From Psilocybe azurescens (Eukaryota; Basidiomycota; Agaricomycetes; Agaricales; Agrocybaceae): a stretch of DNA of 54,331 bases. The DNA lies in assembly GCA_023853785.1 (NCBI GenBank), contig JAJIRX010000531.1:1-54331 (forward strand), written 5' to 3'. Of this stretch, positions 22,570 through 32,728 are shown one piece after another. The notes beneath the pieces were generated by a model. The model did not search any database and had not been told where the DNA came from. It saw only the letters and a program-made list of their open reading frames with translations. The position numbers and the translations under genes were made by a program. Position 1 is the first letter of the stretch; every line of letters begins with the position of its first letter.

Positions 22570-23345
22570 ATCCGTCAACAGAGCTTGAGAGACATCGCAT
22601 ACCGATATCCATTATTTAAAAATCCAACCGCGCATGAGAGAGCGGACACACAGGCACACAGACCTGTCACCAGGGCTTGCTAAGAGCTCGCCACATGCAT
22701 TCATATTCAACGTCTAACTTGAAGCAGAGGGTCAAATCCCAAGCTCGATATCATAAGTTGAATCGTCCATGGATAATTGGAGTGATACGTATCGATATTT
22801 ATACAGCTCAACGTGTCACATGAGAGGATGAAGAGCAGATAAGGAGGCAGTATGAGGATTGGCAGGGATCATATGCATCCATGGACTTTGGTGTGCTATT
22901 GGTCGAGCACCGTGAAGGAAATGGAGCAGAACTCATCGACATCGGTGATAGTGGATTTTCGCAGCACAATTTGGGTTCGGATTCCTACTAATTCACACTG
23001 ATTCCCACCTGAAGGTTAAGCACTGCACGTGCTCTGACGTGAGATCGATCTTTACTGAGTGACGACCAACCAGCCCGACATACCGACTGATTCCCGCACG
23101 GCAGTGTAAGTAAAGGCTTTATAACGTTTATAACTCAAATACCGCACAGAGAACTGTCAGCAGAGCGTGAAAGATCGCGTGCATTCTGAATCATATCCAA
23201 CGTTCAGCAGTCAAATCCAAGGCTCTATGCCGTAGATCGTTCATGGATAACTGTGGTGCGGTATGTGCCACTTCCACAGGATATATACGGCCCAACGTCC
23301 GCAGGAGGACATAAAGGTGAAGAGACAGCGAGAGGCCGAAAGGAG
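22570..23345 (+). repeat. Unit 3 promoter block with duplicated modules
   Basis: The CAGAGC.TGAAAGATCGCG.GCATTC module occurs near 22580, 22670 and 23160. The CGTCCATGGATAA / GGTATATATACAGCCCAACG context occurs near 22765-22815 and 23230-23300. The block CAGCCCGACATACCGACTGATTCCC (23074) is repeated near 26664 in unit 4. These resemble the upstream block of the phosphatase leader at 14072 and 27102, but no leader ORF or phosphatase follows here. Confidence 0.5.
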
Positions 23346-23475
23346 CGGGACAGCTAAAAATACCAAAAGGGAAGAGTAATTACAAATGATACTCACATGA
23401 CAGGCAAAATCCATGTCAAACTGGGACTGTTCTATCCGGGGGCGAAGAATGAGATGAATGATTAGAATCTAGTCT

Positions 23476-23841
23476 TTGAGCAAACGATGTGATGTGGCAC
23501 ATGTTCTTCTTTCTTCCGTGCCACCACCTTCGTTCGCCCAAGCTGTCGCGAAGGACGTCACCTTCGCTCATCCAGTTATCACCCACCCACCACTCCCAAA
23601 GTCAAGCTTTGATCAAGCTTTACATAAAACCTACACTTTCAATTGCCTGTCCTGTCTGAAAGAATACTTTTTGTTATGCCCAGCAAATCAAATGTTTGGG
23701 CCCACCCGCTTGTGCTTTCACCTACTTGCTAGGCTACAACCGCCACATTTCTGCTCTACCAATCACAATAGCATATCTAATAAGGTCATCTACCTATCTT
23801 TGAGATTAGTGGCACGAAAAGTGACTCTCAAAGACCAGTAG
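23476..23841 (+). other. Unassigned 121-codon frame in place of the unit 3 phosphatase
   Basis: This open frame (begins MSKRCDVAHVLLSSVPPPS) lies where the phosphatase module would be expected. It has no recognised motif, and codon character is not convincing. It is listed because it fills the only gap of this size between the unit 3 promoter block and the membrane-protein gene. Confidence 0.2.
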
Positions 23842-24016
23842 CAAACATGAGAATCGTGTGATAAAATGGAGAAACATGTTTACAGAAGCCTATAAGCACC
23901 TTTAAATGCAAGTGTGATTGTGTACGATTTCTCTGCTAGCAATTTGACAAATTATCATCACGAATCCTTGATGAAAGACTTGTTACTACTAGGTCCCCGC
24001 ATAAATTCTCAGAAGC

Positions 24017-25047
24017 CTACCAAGTTATGCAATTAATTTGCATTGCAGCACCGATCACTGGGATAGTGTGAAATATGACCAAAACAATTAAGAATATGGC
24101 AGTGACGATTGTCTTGGTTTGACTGGTGGTGTACGTTTGATTTGGATCAGTGAAAATCGTGATGAACAAAGTCAACACGCCGAAGGAGATCGACCTAATA
24201 TTGTGTATTGAGAACATTTACTCAATGAAGGCTACAATGCTGATAGCCTACCATGCGAGAAGAGAGAAAGGCAGAGCTAACAACATGAAAAAGTCGAATG
24301 ATTGCCTACTATTGCGACAATTGGACGCCTCGACAAAGGAAATGGTTAGTGAAGATTTTAATTCATATATACGTCATATACTCACCTCAATCCATCCTTG
24401 AGCAAATCTGGGGCCTAGAAAACTTGATTGCAGACATATATACGAGGCAGACACGGCAGTACCAAGCCCTGATGATATGATCATGCACATGACCGCTGTT
24501 CGAGCACACATATTATTATTGACACCTGCGATTTGAAAGAACCCAAAGGATATACTAGGTACATGAGTTGTTAGCAACGAAAATGATAAAACTCAACGAC
24601 GTACTTCAAGAGTAATCCACACCCAGGTGCACAGAGCAACTTCCATTTGGCAGCCATACAGTACACTGTTTCGTTCCATCCCGTTCTCAACGTTTCCTGC
24701 ATGTCCAAATATCAGTGTGGCCTTTTCTTTTCAAGGACTCTATTGAAACACTGACGTCCATAAAAGCCCTTCTGGGATTGTCCGGTGAGCTGTCACGGTG
24801 AGCGTAATGCCATCGCAGCATTGTGTGCAAGCCGCAGCTATGTAGTTTTGCTAAGGTTATGTAGGTCGTAGGTCCAAGTTTGTGGGTAAACTCGACAAAT
24901 GTGGTCCAGAAGCGAAGTCTAAATTGGGTGTGTACCAGCTTAGTGACTGAATTGTGTGTACGATTGACGAAGCTGTTCTGTGTACCTGTCAGACCTTGAG
25001 AGTACGTTGGTCCCTCTATTGTAAGTTGAGTCAATGGTGGTAGCCAT
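24017..25047 (-). CDS. Small multi-pass membrane protein, copy 3 (apparently intact, six exons)
   Basis: Start ATG at 25047 (MATTIDSTYNRG), with exon 1 to 24986 and donor GTACAC. Exon 2 has FWTTFVEFTHKLGPTTYI and ends before GTCAGT. Exon 3 begins ETLRTGWNETVYC. Exon 4 has QIAGVNNNMCARTAVMCMI. Exon 5 has SFDFFMLLALPFSLLAW. Exon 6 runs FGVLTLFITIFTDPNQTY to NCITW and TAG at 24017. All borders are GT..AG and I found no frame break. One acceptor reads TCGAG instead of TCTAG. Compared with copy 2, changes are mostly substitutions that keep the frame and hydrophobic spans. This suggests constraint at protein level. Family and function are unknown. Confidence 0.7.
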
Positions 25048-25139
25048 AATACAAGGAGGATACTTTCAAGTTGTAGATGAATAGAAGTGGGATTTATACG
25101 AACTTATATATCTAGCGGTCCATTTGAAGTGTGCCGTGA

Positions 25140-25440
25140 GTTTTAGTACTCGATGTATGCGAGATTTAGTACTGGAGAAGGGGCGTGAGATCCAGTACCC
25201 GAGAGGGCAAGAGATTCAGTACTGGAGAGTGTGACATTCAGTACTGGAGAGGGGGCGTGAGATCCAGCAACCGAGTGGGGTGTGACATTCAGTACTGGAG
25301 AGGGGGCGTGAGATCCAGCAACCGAGTGGGGGCGTTACATTCAGTACTGAATAGGGGGGACAGGGGGCATCAGATAATGTACTCAAGAGTGGGCGTGGAA
25401 TTTGATGCCTACATTTAAGTGAGGTGCAATACTTGACACC
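25140..25440. repeat. Minisatellite of ~50-bp GC-rich units
   Basis: Words TTCAGTACTGGAGAGGGGG and CGTGAGATCCAGCAACCGAG alternate head to tail. Two near-identical ~51-bp units lie at about 25228-25330, with degraded copies on both sides. It sits 100-400 bases upstream of the ATG of membrane-protein copy 3, and equivalent repeats are not seen upstream of copies 2 or 4. Confidence 0.75.
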
Positions 25441-25449
25441 ACAAAACGC

Positions 25450-27090
25450 CCATCCGATTACAACGGCATTATAGCACTCCCTTATAGATGGATTATGACA
25501 TGCAGTATGCTGCGCGCTGCGATAAGGAATCTGGCAGCACGATGTGACATATTGAGGTGCCCGTTAAGACAAAATACCCTCGAGATGACATATCGTTGAA
25601 AACCCGCCCTTTGCAAGTGTGACATGTCGAACCTCTCCATGATCGGGACCGGAGCCGTCATCGGTAACTCGAGAGAGCAAGTTGTAAGAGAAAGATGTGC
25701 CATCGTGCTGAAAAAGCTCATGCTGAAAGGGGCTTCTACTAATGCAGAGGAGAGCTCCGATCACGATCACGATCACGAAAAGAGAACATTAACATGAGGG
25801 GTATGTAAAGTTTTCCACACCAGCAAAAAATGGTGGAAAAGGGAAGATGGAACAGCAAAGGGGCTCGTTCTGAGATTTTAGTCGGACTTCTGAAAATGTT
25901 GTGAATAGATTTAGGTTTAGAACATACTAAGGGCGGCGTTAATCATTACTCTGTGTAGTAGACACAAAAGGTGCTGTCAATTCGCGGGCAGTACCCAGTG
26001 ATGCATTAAGATAAATGCGGGGTAAGTTTTAAAGTCAGATGTTGCGCGGTGGAAATCCGAAAGCAATTTGACATGTACTCTGCTCGGGTTGATGGAATTT
26101 CTAGAGACCTGACTTTCTTCTCCGCTGATAGCCCGTCAGGAGGGGACAGGGAAGGGCAGTCTTGCTTTCCGCCAAATTTCCAACCCTGTAGTTGGAGATC
26201 TCAAGTTTATCTCGGGATTCACCCTACCTCGGTCCATTCGGTACGGGTTGGGCATTTATCTATAGACCATAATATAGAAAGAGCTGCATCTGACCGGTTG
26301 ACCACTTAACAAGATGATAATTTGCCTACATTTCACCTGTGCCATGTTTGACCCTTCATTTTTACTTTCTTATATACTCCAGCGCCACCTAATGGCGCCT
26401 TGTCCACCTCTCCGGCAAACAATGAGCCTTACGTTACATCCTCCTTTACCTGCGAATGCGTACTAAATCTCACCGCACACAGCCTTCGAATGTTTGCCGG
26501 AAAATAATGACATACTTGGCTGTGCTATTGGTCGAATACCGAGGGAAGGAAATGGAGCGGAGAACAACGGCATCGGCGTGGTGGACTTTCGCAGCCTGAT
26601 TCCCACCTTTAAGCACTGCACGTGCTCTGGCATGAGATCGCTGTTTACTGAGTGAAGACCAACCAGCCCAGCATACCGGCTGATTCCGCACGGCAGTGTA
26701 AGTAAAGCAAGCAAAGCACAGCAATCTCCTAAGGAAGCAATATACGATTGGCCCGTGATTGATGATCTGCCTTTGAGGCTGCTTGTGAGTTTTGTAGTAG
26801 ATGGATGGACTAGAGCATGGAAGATCGAGACTATGTGTCCGTTCTGAACTTCAGCTCTGGTCGAAAGCCAGACCTTGGAACCCATCCAAGGAGATTGGGT
26901 AGTTGAGCAATAATCAATAACACTGAGGTATGAAGATGAATGCGCTTTATAACATTTACAACTCAAATCCCACACAGAGACCTGTCAGCAGAGCGTGAAA
27001 GATCGCGTGCATTCATATCCAACGTTCAGCAGTCAAATCCAAGGCTCGATGCCGTGTATCGTTTACGGATAATTGGCGTGCGGTACAAGC
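25450..27090. other. Inter-unit region between copies 3 and 4
   Basis: Blocks at 25535-25735 match 12866-13080, and 26960-27090 matches 23140-23290. Relative to unit 3, about 225 extra bases at 26712-26940 separate two sequences that are adjacent near 23118. No gene was recognised. Longer frames on the minus strand at 26463-26975 lack known motifs. Confidence 0.45.
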
Positions 27091-27101
27091 CACTTCCACG
27101 G

Positions 27102-27109
27102 TATATATA
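27102..27109 (+). promoter_or_regulatory. TATA-like box in the conserved promoter block, unit 4
   Basis: TATATATA then CAGCCCAACGTTCACAGGAGG, the same block as at 14072. It lies about 370 bases before the leader ATG at 27476. Confidence 0.4.
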
Positions 27110-27475
27110 CAGCCCAACGTTCACAGGAGGGCACAAAAGCGAAGAGACAGCGAGACGCTGCAGCGATGAGTGGATGACAGAATGATGACGGGCCGAAGAA
27201 GCGGGGACAGTAAAAGGGGAGAGCAACGTGTGCTGGGCTGGGGCAAAGTCTCGGGGATACTAAAAGTGGGTCGCAAGATGCAGAGCGGATCGGGATGGGC
27301 CTGATCCACTCTGCATGGGCAGAAAGTGAGAAAATGGACGTAAACAAGAGAATGGGCATTGGGGAAGATAAGAGATCGGAGAGTTCCGCTCAATTGCGTC
27401 ATCAATGGGTGACGTTTTTTCCATTATAAGCAATACTGTCCAGCACTCTTCCGCCTCACTCACTTACTAATCATC

Positions 27476-27694
27476 ATGACTTCCTTCCGCAACCATAGAG
27501 TTGTCATAGCCTCGTTCTTCCTGCCTACCACCGCGGTGCTTTCCCAGTCCTCCTCGCCGACGCCCAAACAGTACTCTCGGGAGATGATCGCGCAGGTGCA
27601 AGCCCGGGTCGATGCAGAGAACACCATCCCCGCCGTGTCCTCCAGGTTCGCAGCTGCCATTGCTGGCTCTCCGCCTGCGGACTATACAGTATAG
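27476..27694 (+). other. Unit 4 leader ORF (72 aa)
   Basis: Begins MTSFRNHRVVIASFFLPTTA and matches the unit 2 leader to SPPADYTV, where TAG replaces the Trp codon (WKPLKPAL) seen in unit 2. The same downstream sequence remains readable after the stop. The hydrophobic start and the Ser/Pro tract are kept. Unknown function. Confidence 0.35.
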
Positions 27695-28029
27695 AAGCCG
27701 CTCAAGCCGGCTCTTGTCACCTCGATGAACGGGAGCGGTCATAACACCCCACTCGCCAGTCCACCCTCAATCCCCCGCTTAAGAGCATCGTAGGGACAAG
27801 GTACGCTTGCCAATCTCGTTTCATCTCGTGATTTCTAACATATTACCACTGTTACGATGACAGAGCTGGCCAGCTACGCTCTCGCGCGAGCGAAGTCACG
27901 AACCAGTTCCCCAAGCTCACCCGATTCGCGTCCATTCACAATCTTCATCTTCATAGCCACTTCATTCCACTTCGCTTACACTGATGCTTACACATAGACA
28001 TAGACCTACACCTACACCACCTTATCCAG

Positions 28030-29520
28030 ATATGCCTGTTGGATCACCCTCCTCCGCGGGAATCACGAGAGCAGGCACCCAAGTATACGGGTTCTACGGT
28101 GAGCTTGTCTTTCTTCTTCTTCTTTCCTCTTCCTCCCTCCTACTTCGTCCTCTTCCTCGTACTTTCTCTCTCTCTTTTCGCATATTCTCTGTACGCACAT
28201 CAATCACTTGCATGCGTCGGTTCTTTGCCTCTTATCTGCCCTTTATTCAACACCGACACTGACATCGACTCCGCCCCTCCATGCCATCATTGATACTCTC
28301 CATCCTCTCATTCTGACTTTCCTCCTGCATTCATTCCGGCTACCACATCCTCGATATTACTACCTACCCACCAACTCACATCGATGACCCTCCCTCTATC
28401 CATCTATAATACAAATACAAATCCAATCCCAAACCTCCAACCCCCACAAATCCAATCCCAAACCCGTCCAAAATGCAAATAGACGAATGCCAACAAAAAT
28501 ATGGCAGCGCGATAGTGTGGAAACTGGTTGTTGTGGCGTTTTGATTTTCTCAATCTGGCAGGTGTACGTTCTTCTCTTTCGTACTTTCGTTCTTTCCGTC
28601 TTGCTGTCGTTCTTTCGTTTGTTTGTTCTTGCGTTCATTCGTTCATGCGTTTTTGCTGTCTTGTGGATGTTTATTCGTTTGTTCGTTTGTGCGTTCATTC
28701 GTGTACTTATCCGTGCATTCATTCGTTATTTCTTGCCTTCGTGGGTTTTTTCGTTCGTTTGTTCTTTTCCCCCACCGATCCTCATGATTCCATCCGGCGT
28801 TGGTGTCGGTGTCCTGCTCTCTAATCCCTTTTCATTGTCTTCATTACGATCTGTCCTTCTGTGATCATGATTGTGATCGTGGTGTATCTCATCATCGTCT
28901 CGGTTACGATGCTGGCACTGGCACAGGGTGGCTATTTGGAGGAAACATCGTCAAGGAGGTAAGTCCTGTTCCGGTCATTTATTTTGTTTAGCTAGACGCT
29001 AATCGTTGTTTTTTTAATTTTTATCTTGGCTTGTCCCGTGATATCTCCGTCCCGCTTATTTCTCCGCGCATGCACGCCTATGCTCACGCCCACACTCTCA
29101 CTTTCAACCTCAACCACTCCTCAACCTCATTGCAAAAAAAAAAATTCAAAAATTCAAAAACCCCAGTTCAAACACGAAAATGCCCTAACCCTCATCGCGC
29201 GTGCACACCAGCTCGTGCAAGAAGGCCACAAATACATATTCGACACCCAGCTCGTCACCGTGTGGTCCGCGCCTGATTACTGCCACCGCTGTGGGAATCT
29301 GGCCGGGATTATGACGGTTTGAGGTGTTCGAGGCGGCGGTAGAGAATGGGCGGGATGTTGCTGGGGGTTTGGGAGGCGGAGACATGGGGGCGGTATGGGG
29401 GCAGGGTTGGGGGACAGGTTTGCGGGGTGGAGAGGTAGGGTGAGTCGGGTTGATTTTTTTGTCCTTTGGGACGGGTGCCGATTTTTCATGTTTGTTTGTT
29501 TTGTGTAGAGTAATATGCTG
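28030..29520 (+). pseudogene. PP2A-family Ser/Thr phosphatase remnant, unit 4
   Basis: 28030-28098 encodes [11 protein letters not shown], then a small deletion shifts TQVYGFYG out of frame. The HGGLSP exon is missing. About 28918-28961 reads TGWLFGGNIVKE before GTAAGT, closer to the family consensus than copies 1 and 2. 29167-29321 has [36 protein letters not shown] and LAGIMTV, and is then cut by a deletion of about 27 bases. The middle deletion joins a repeated GGCAC word, suggesting microhomology. It is not functional, but it keeps different parts than the other copies do. Confidence 0.7.
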
Positions 29521-29529
29521 TATTTAGTC

Positions 29530-30900
29530 TGAGTAGGGGCGTGTGTGCTGTATTGGAGATGCTATTGCTATTGCTATTGCTATTTCCGTTTACACCGTTT
29601 ACATTTACGTTTCCTTGTCGTGCATGGACCAGGAGCTTTGCCGTCGTAGGATCGTCAACGACGAAGTCACGCATCACTCCCTGTAAAATCAATGTTCGCA
29701 TACGCGTTTGAGTGCGTCTTTTCTTTCCGTCATTGGGTTGTGCTAGCGGGTGGCGTTTTTGACGGCTCTGCACATCTCGTCGATGGGTTGTTTTGCGTGC
29801 TTCAGCTTGTTGTTGATTCTGTATGCAAGGGTTCTTCATGCTACCATCCTCAGAGAATGGCCAAACGGGTGTCGTGATAGCCGATATAGTGTTTATATGC
29901 GCCGGAGTCCTGAAGCCCTGGAATTATGCCGTGTTTCCGTTTCAGTTGGGTTTTGGATGATGGTGGTGATTGCACGCTGTCGGCCGACCCTTCTTGCAGG
30001 GAATATGTGTTCTATGATCTGAATGTGTTGCTATTGCTGGGTGAAGCTTTAACTTCTTCGGTGTAGGAAGACGTCTCACAATCTACACAAGTAGACATCG
30101 CCCATTTCACGTTTAAATTTATTCTCCCTGGCATTCTGTACCTAACCGCGTTCGAACGCAGTTCACGTTTACGCCCAATGTACATAGTATTTATATACCC
30201 CGTATATCAGGCAGGCGTGGCGTGCCTAACAAGGCTTCATGTGTACGTTCGTTAATGATGAACGCTCAGAATATCGGCGAATCAAAGAGATCGAAGGCAC
30301 ACTGCGTCCGTCCATGATGTATTGAAGCTCGAGTTCGGCAACTTGATTCAGTGCAGGGCCGTCTTTGACAATCGCAGGAGCCGGTTTAATACCTGCTGCG
30401 CTCACAGCACATAAGGCAAGCTGTACTGCCTGTCACTTGCAGTCTGTGACTGTCAGCGACATATATCTATTTTAAGTAGCCAACATGTGAAAACAAACCA
30501 CGCCCTCGATTTCCATATTTGATTGTTTGACTGAGAAACAGAGCACTGTGCTCCAGCTTCCTAAGCCTTTAACGGTTTCTCAGACAAGTCCGATTCATAA
30601 ATCTGCTAAGCTACCAATTTACAAAGCTTGATTGTTATTCATAGGACCAGTCTATGAACGATTTGTACATGACTCTGCTGTCCAATATCCAATGGAAAGT
30701 AAGCGACGGTGAAGTAATACTAAATAATGTCCATGTGGATAGTACTGAATGGATAAAAACGTAGAAGAGATGTTGATTTACAACATGTTTCGAATGCGTG
30801 TGAATGAAAATAAGATCCTTTGAATTCTTTCTCCTAACAGTTTGATGGATTATTATAACGGGCCCTTGAGAAAAAAGTCGTTACTACTAGGTTCCAGAAT
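29530..30900. other. Spacer between convergent genes, unit 4
   Basis: This is equivalent to the unit 1 and unit 2 spacers. A short run of GCTATT repeats lies near 29560-29585. No gene was recognised. Confidence 0.45.
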
Positions 30901-30914
30901 AAATTCACAGAAGC

Positions 30915-31928
30915 TTACCAGGTCATGTGGTTGATTTGCTTTGCAGCGCCGATTACTGGGATAGTGTGGAACAAGACCAAAGCGAATAAGAATACAGTGG
31001 TAATGATTGACTTGGTGAGACTGGCGGTGTAAGTTTGATTTGGATCAGTGAAGATTGTGATGACCAAAGTTAATACACCAAAAGAAATCGACCTAATATT
31101 GCACACTGAGAAAATTTGATGAATAAAGGTTACGGTGCTTATAGCCTACCATGCAAGAAGGGAGAAAGGTAGAGTCAAGAACATGAAAAAGTGGAATGAT
31201 TTCCTGCTATTGCGACAATTAGACGCCTCGACGACGGACATAGTTAGTGAAGAGCTCAATTCACAACTACGCCATATAATCACCTCAAGCCATCCTTGAG
31301 CAAATCTGGGGCCTATAAAACTTGATTGCAGACATATATACGACGCAGACACGGCGGTACCAAGCCCTGATGATATGATGGTGCACATGACCGCTGTTCG
31401 TGCATACATATTATTGTTGACGCCTGCAATTTGAAAAATCCAAAGGATATACTAGATACATGAGTAGTTAGTAAAGAAAACTGATAAAACTCAGTGACGT
31501 ACTTCAACAGTAATCCACATCCTGGCGCACAGATAAACTTCCATTTCACAGCCATGCAGTATATGGCTTCGTTCCATCCAGTTCTCAGTGTTTGCTACAT
31601 ATCCGAGCATCAGTGTAATTTTTTGTTTTGGGTGTTATTGATATACTGACGTCTATATGAGCTGTTCTTGCGATGTCCGGGAAACTGTGGGCGTAATAAC
31701 ATTGTATAATGGCATACAAGCCGCAGCTATGTAATTTCGCAAACGTTAAGTAGGTCTTTGGTCCATGTTTATGTGCAAACTCGACGCATGTGGTCCAGAA
31801 ACGTTGTCTAAATTTTGTTGGATTGGTTTAGTGGATTGTGCATATTGATGAATCTATTCTATGCACCTGCCGGAGCTTGATAGCACGTCGGTCGTCCCAT
31901 TGCGAGATGGGTTGTTGGTAGTAGCCAT
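30915..31928 (-). CDS. Small multi-pass membrane protein, copy 4 (one possible frameshift)
   Basis: Start at 31928 (MATTNNPSRNGTTDVLSSSG). All six exons and splice borders match copy 2. Exon 2 has FWTTCVEFAHKHGPKTY, exon 3 MAVKWKFICAPGCGLLLK, exon 5 SRKSFHFFMFLTLPFSLLAW, and exon 6 ends NHMTW with TAA at 30915. In exon 4 the run after SFGF is one base shorter (GGATTTTTC versus GGATTCTTTC), which would shift the frame before the NNNMYART motif. Because single-base homopolymer indels are frequent in this window, this may be an error and the gene intact. Confidence 0.6.
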
Positions 31929-32317
31929 TCTGCAAGTGGAGGGTAATTTCAAGTTGTAGATGGTAGGAAGACGTTTTGCTATTTATGCAAGTCCGGACAT
32001 GTCTGTTCTCAGGACAGTTTAGATTGAATCCCTCTACACGTATTTGTCCTCGGAGAAGAAATACCATACAACACAGCTTGTATCCGTCGCGTGAGAATCA
32101 AGACAAGATTGGCTATCATTGCATTTGGTGATCGTTAGATCGTTAGAATGATTGCAAGCCCGGCGTTAAAGGGCTCACTGTGAGTCACGTGGATAATGAC
32201 AAGACCACGATATATCGATTGAACGACTGAACGACTGACTGGGTTACATATGTGTACGATGCGTAAGGAGAGAGAAAAGCGGGAGTCACTGTCTAAAGAC
32301 ACTATGAGCCCGATCGG

Positions 32318-32523
32318 GCCGGAAATTCCATTTTTAACCGCCCTTAAGTGTCTGAAACGGGTATTTCCGCCCCAAAAGTTGTGAATCTAAAAATGGAGGA
32401 ATTGCATGCTGAAATTCCGATCGGCCGGAAATTCCATTTTTAACCGCCCTTAAATGTCTGAAACGGGTATTTCCGCCCCAAAAGTTGTGAATCAAAAAGG
32501 GAGGAATTGCATGCCGAAATTCC
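32318..32523. repeat. Two direct repeats of ~106 bp
   Basis: GCCGGAAATTCCATTTTTAA begins at 32318 and again at 32424. The two copies stay almost identical through ACGGGTATTTCCGCCCC and GAGGAATTGCATGC. Each unit carries several GGAAATTCC / GAAATTCCG words in both orientations. This may be a subterminal repeat of a DNA transposon or the start of a satellite. Confidence 0.8.
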
Positions 32524-32728
32524 GAGTGCCAAAAACATACATTTAAGGTATGAAATACGGCTCAGGAGAAAGATTGCGTTTCAGATCAAAAATCCGCCAT
32601 CATATTCTTACTAAAAACAGTGGAAATTTTGTACTCATGTTAAATTTATGTCCAAAAAGATATTCTGCCTTTATTCTGCCCAAAGAAGTCTATATTTCAT
32701 CTGCTGGATACCTCAGAGAGTGCTATAT

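Larger units (their letters stand above)
7764..32070. repeat. Degenerate tandem segmental array, four units of about 6-7 kb
   Basis: The same module order recurs: promoter block, leader ORF, phosphatase remnant (+), spacer, membrane-protein gene (-), and its upstream flank. Equivalent exon-4 positions of the membrane gene are about 12600, 18510, 24540 and 31430, spaced 5.9, 6.0 and 6.9 kb apart. Leader ATGs lie at 8078, 14455 and 27476. Unit 3 (about 22.5-25.1 kb) keeps the promoter block but has lost the leader and phosphatase. Units differ by deletions, insertions and clear sequence divergence, so the duplications are not recent. Confidence 0.8.

Noticed and set aside
26463..26975. 170-codon minus-strand frame
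   Set aside because: No known motif. It overlaps a duplicated promoter block shared with unit 3 where the frame is not conserved.
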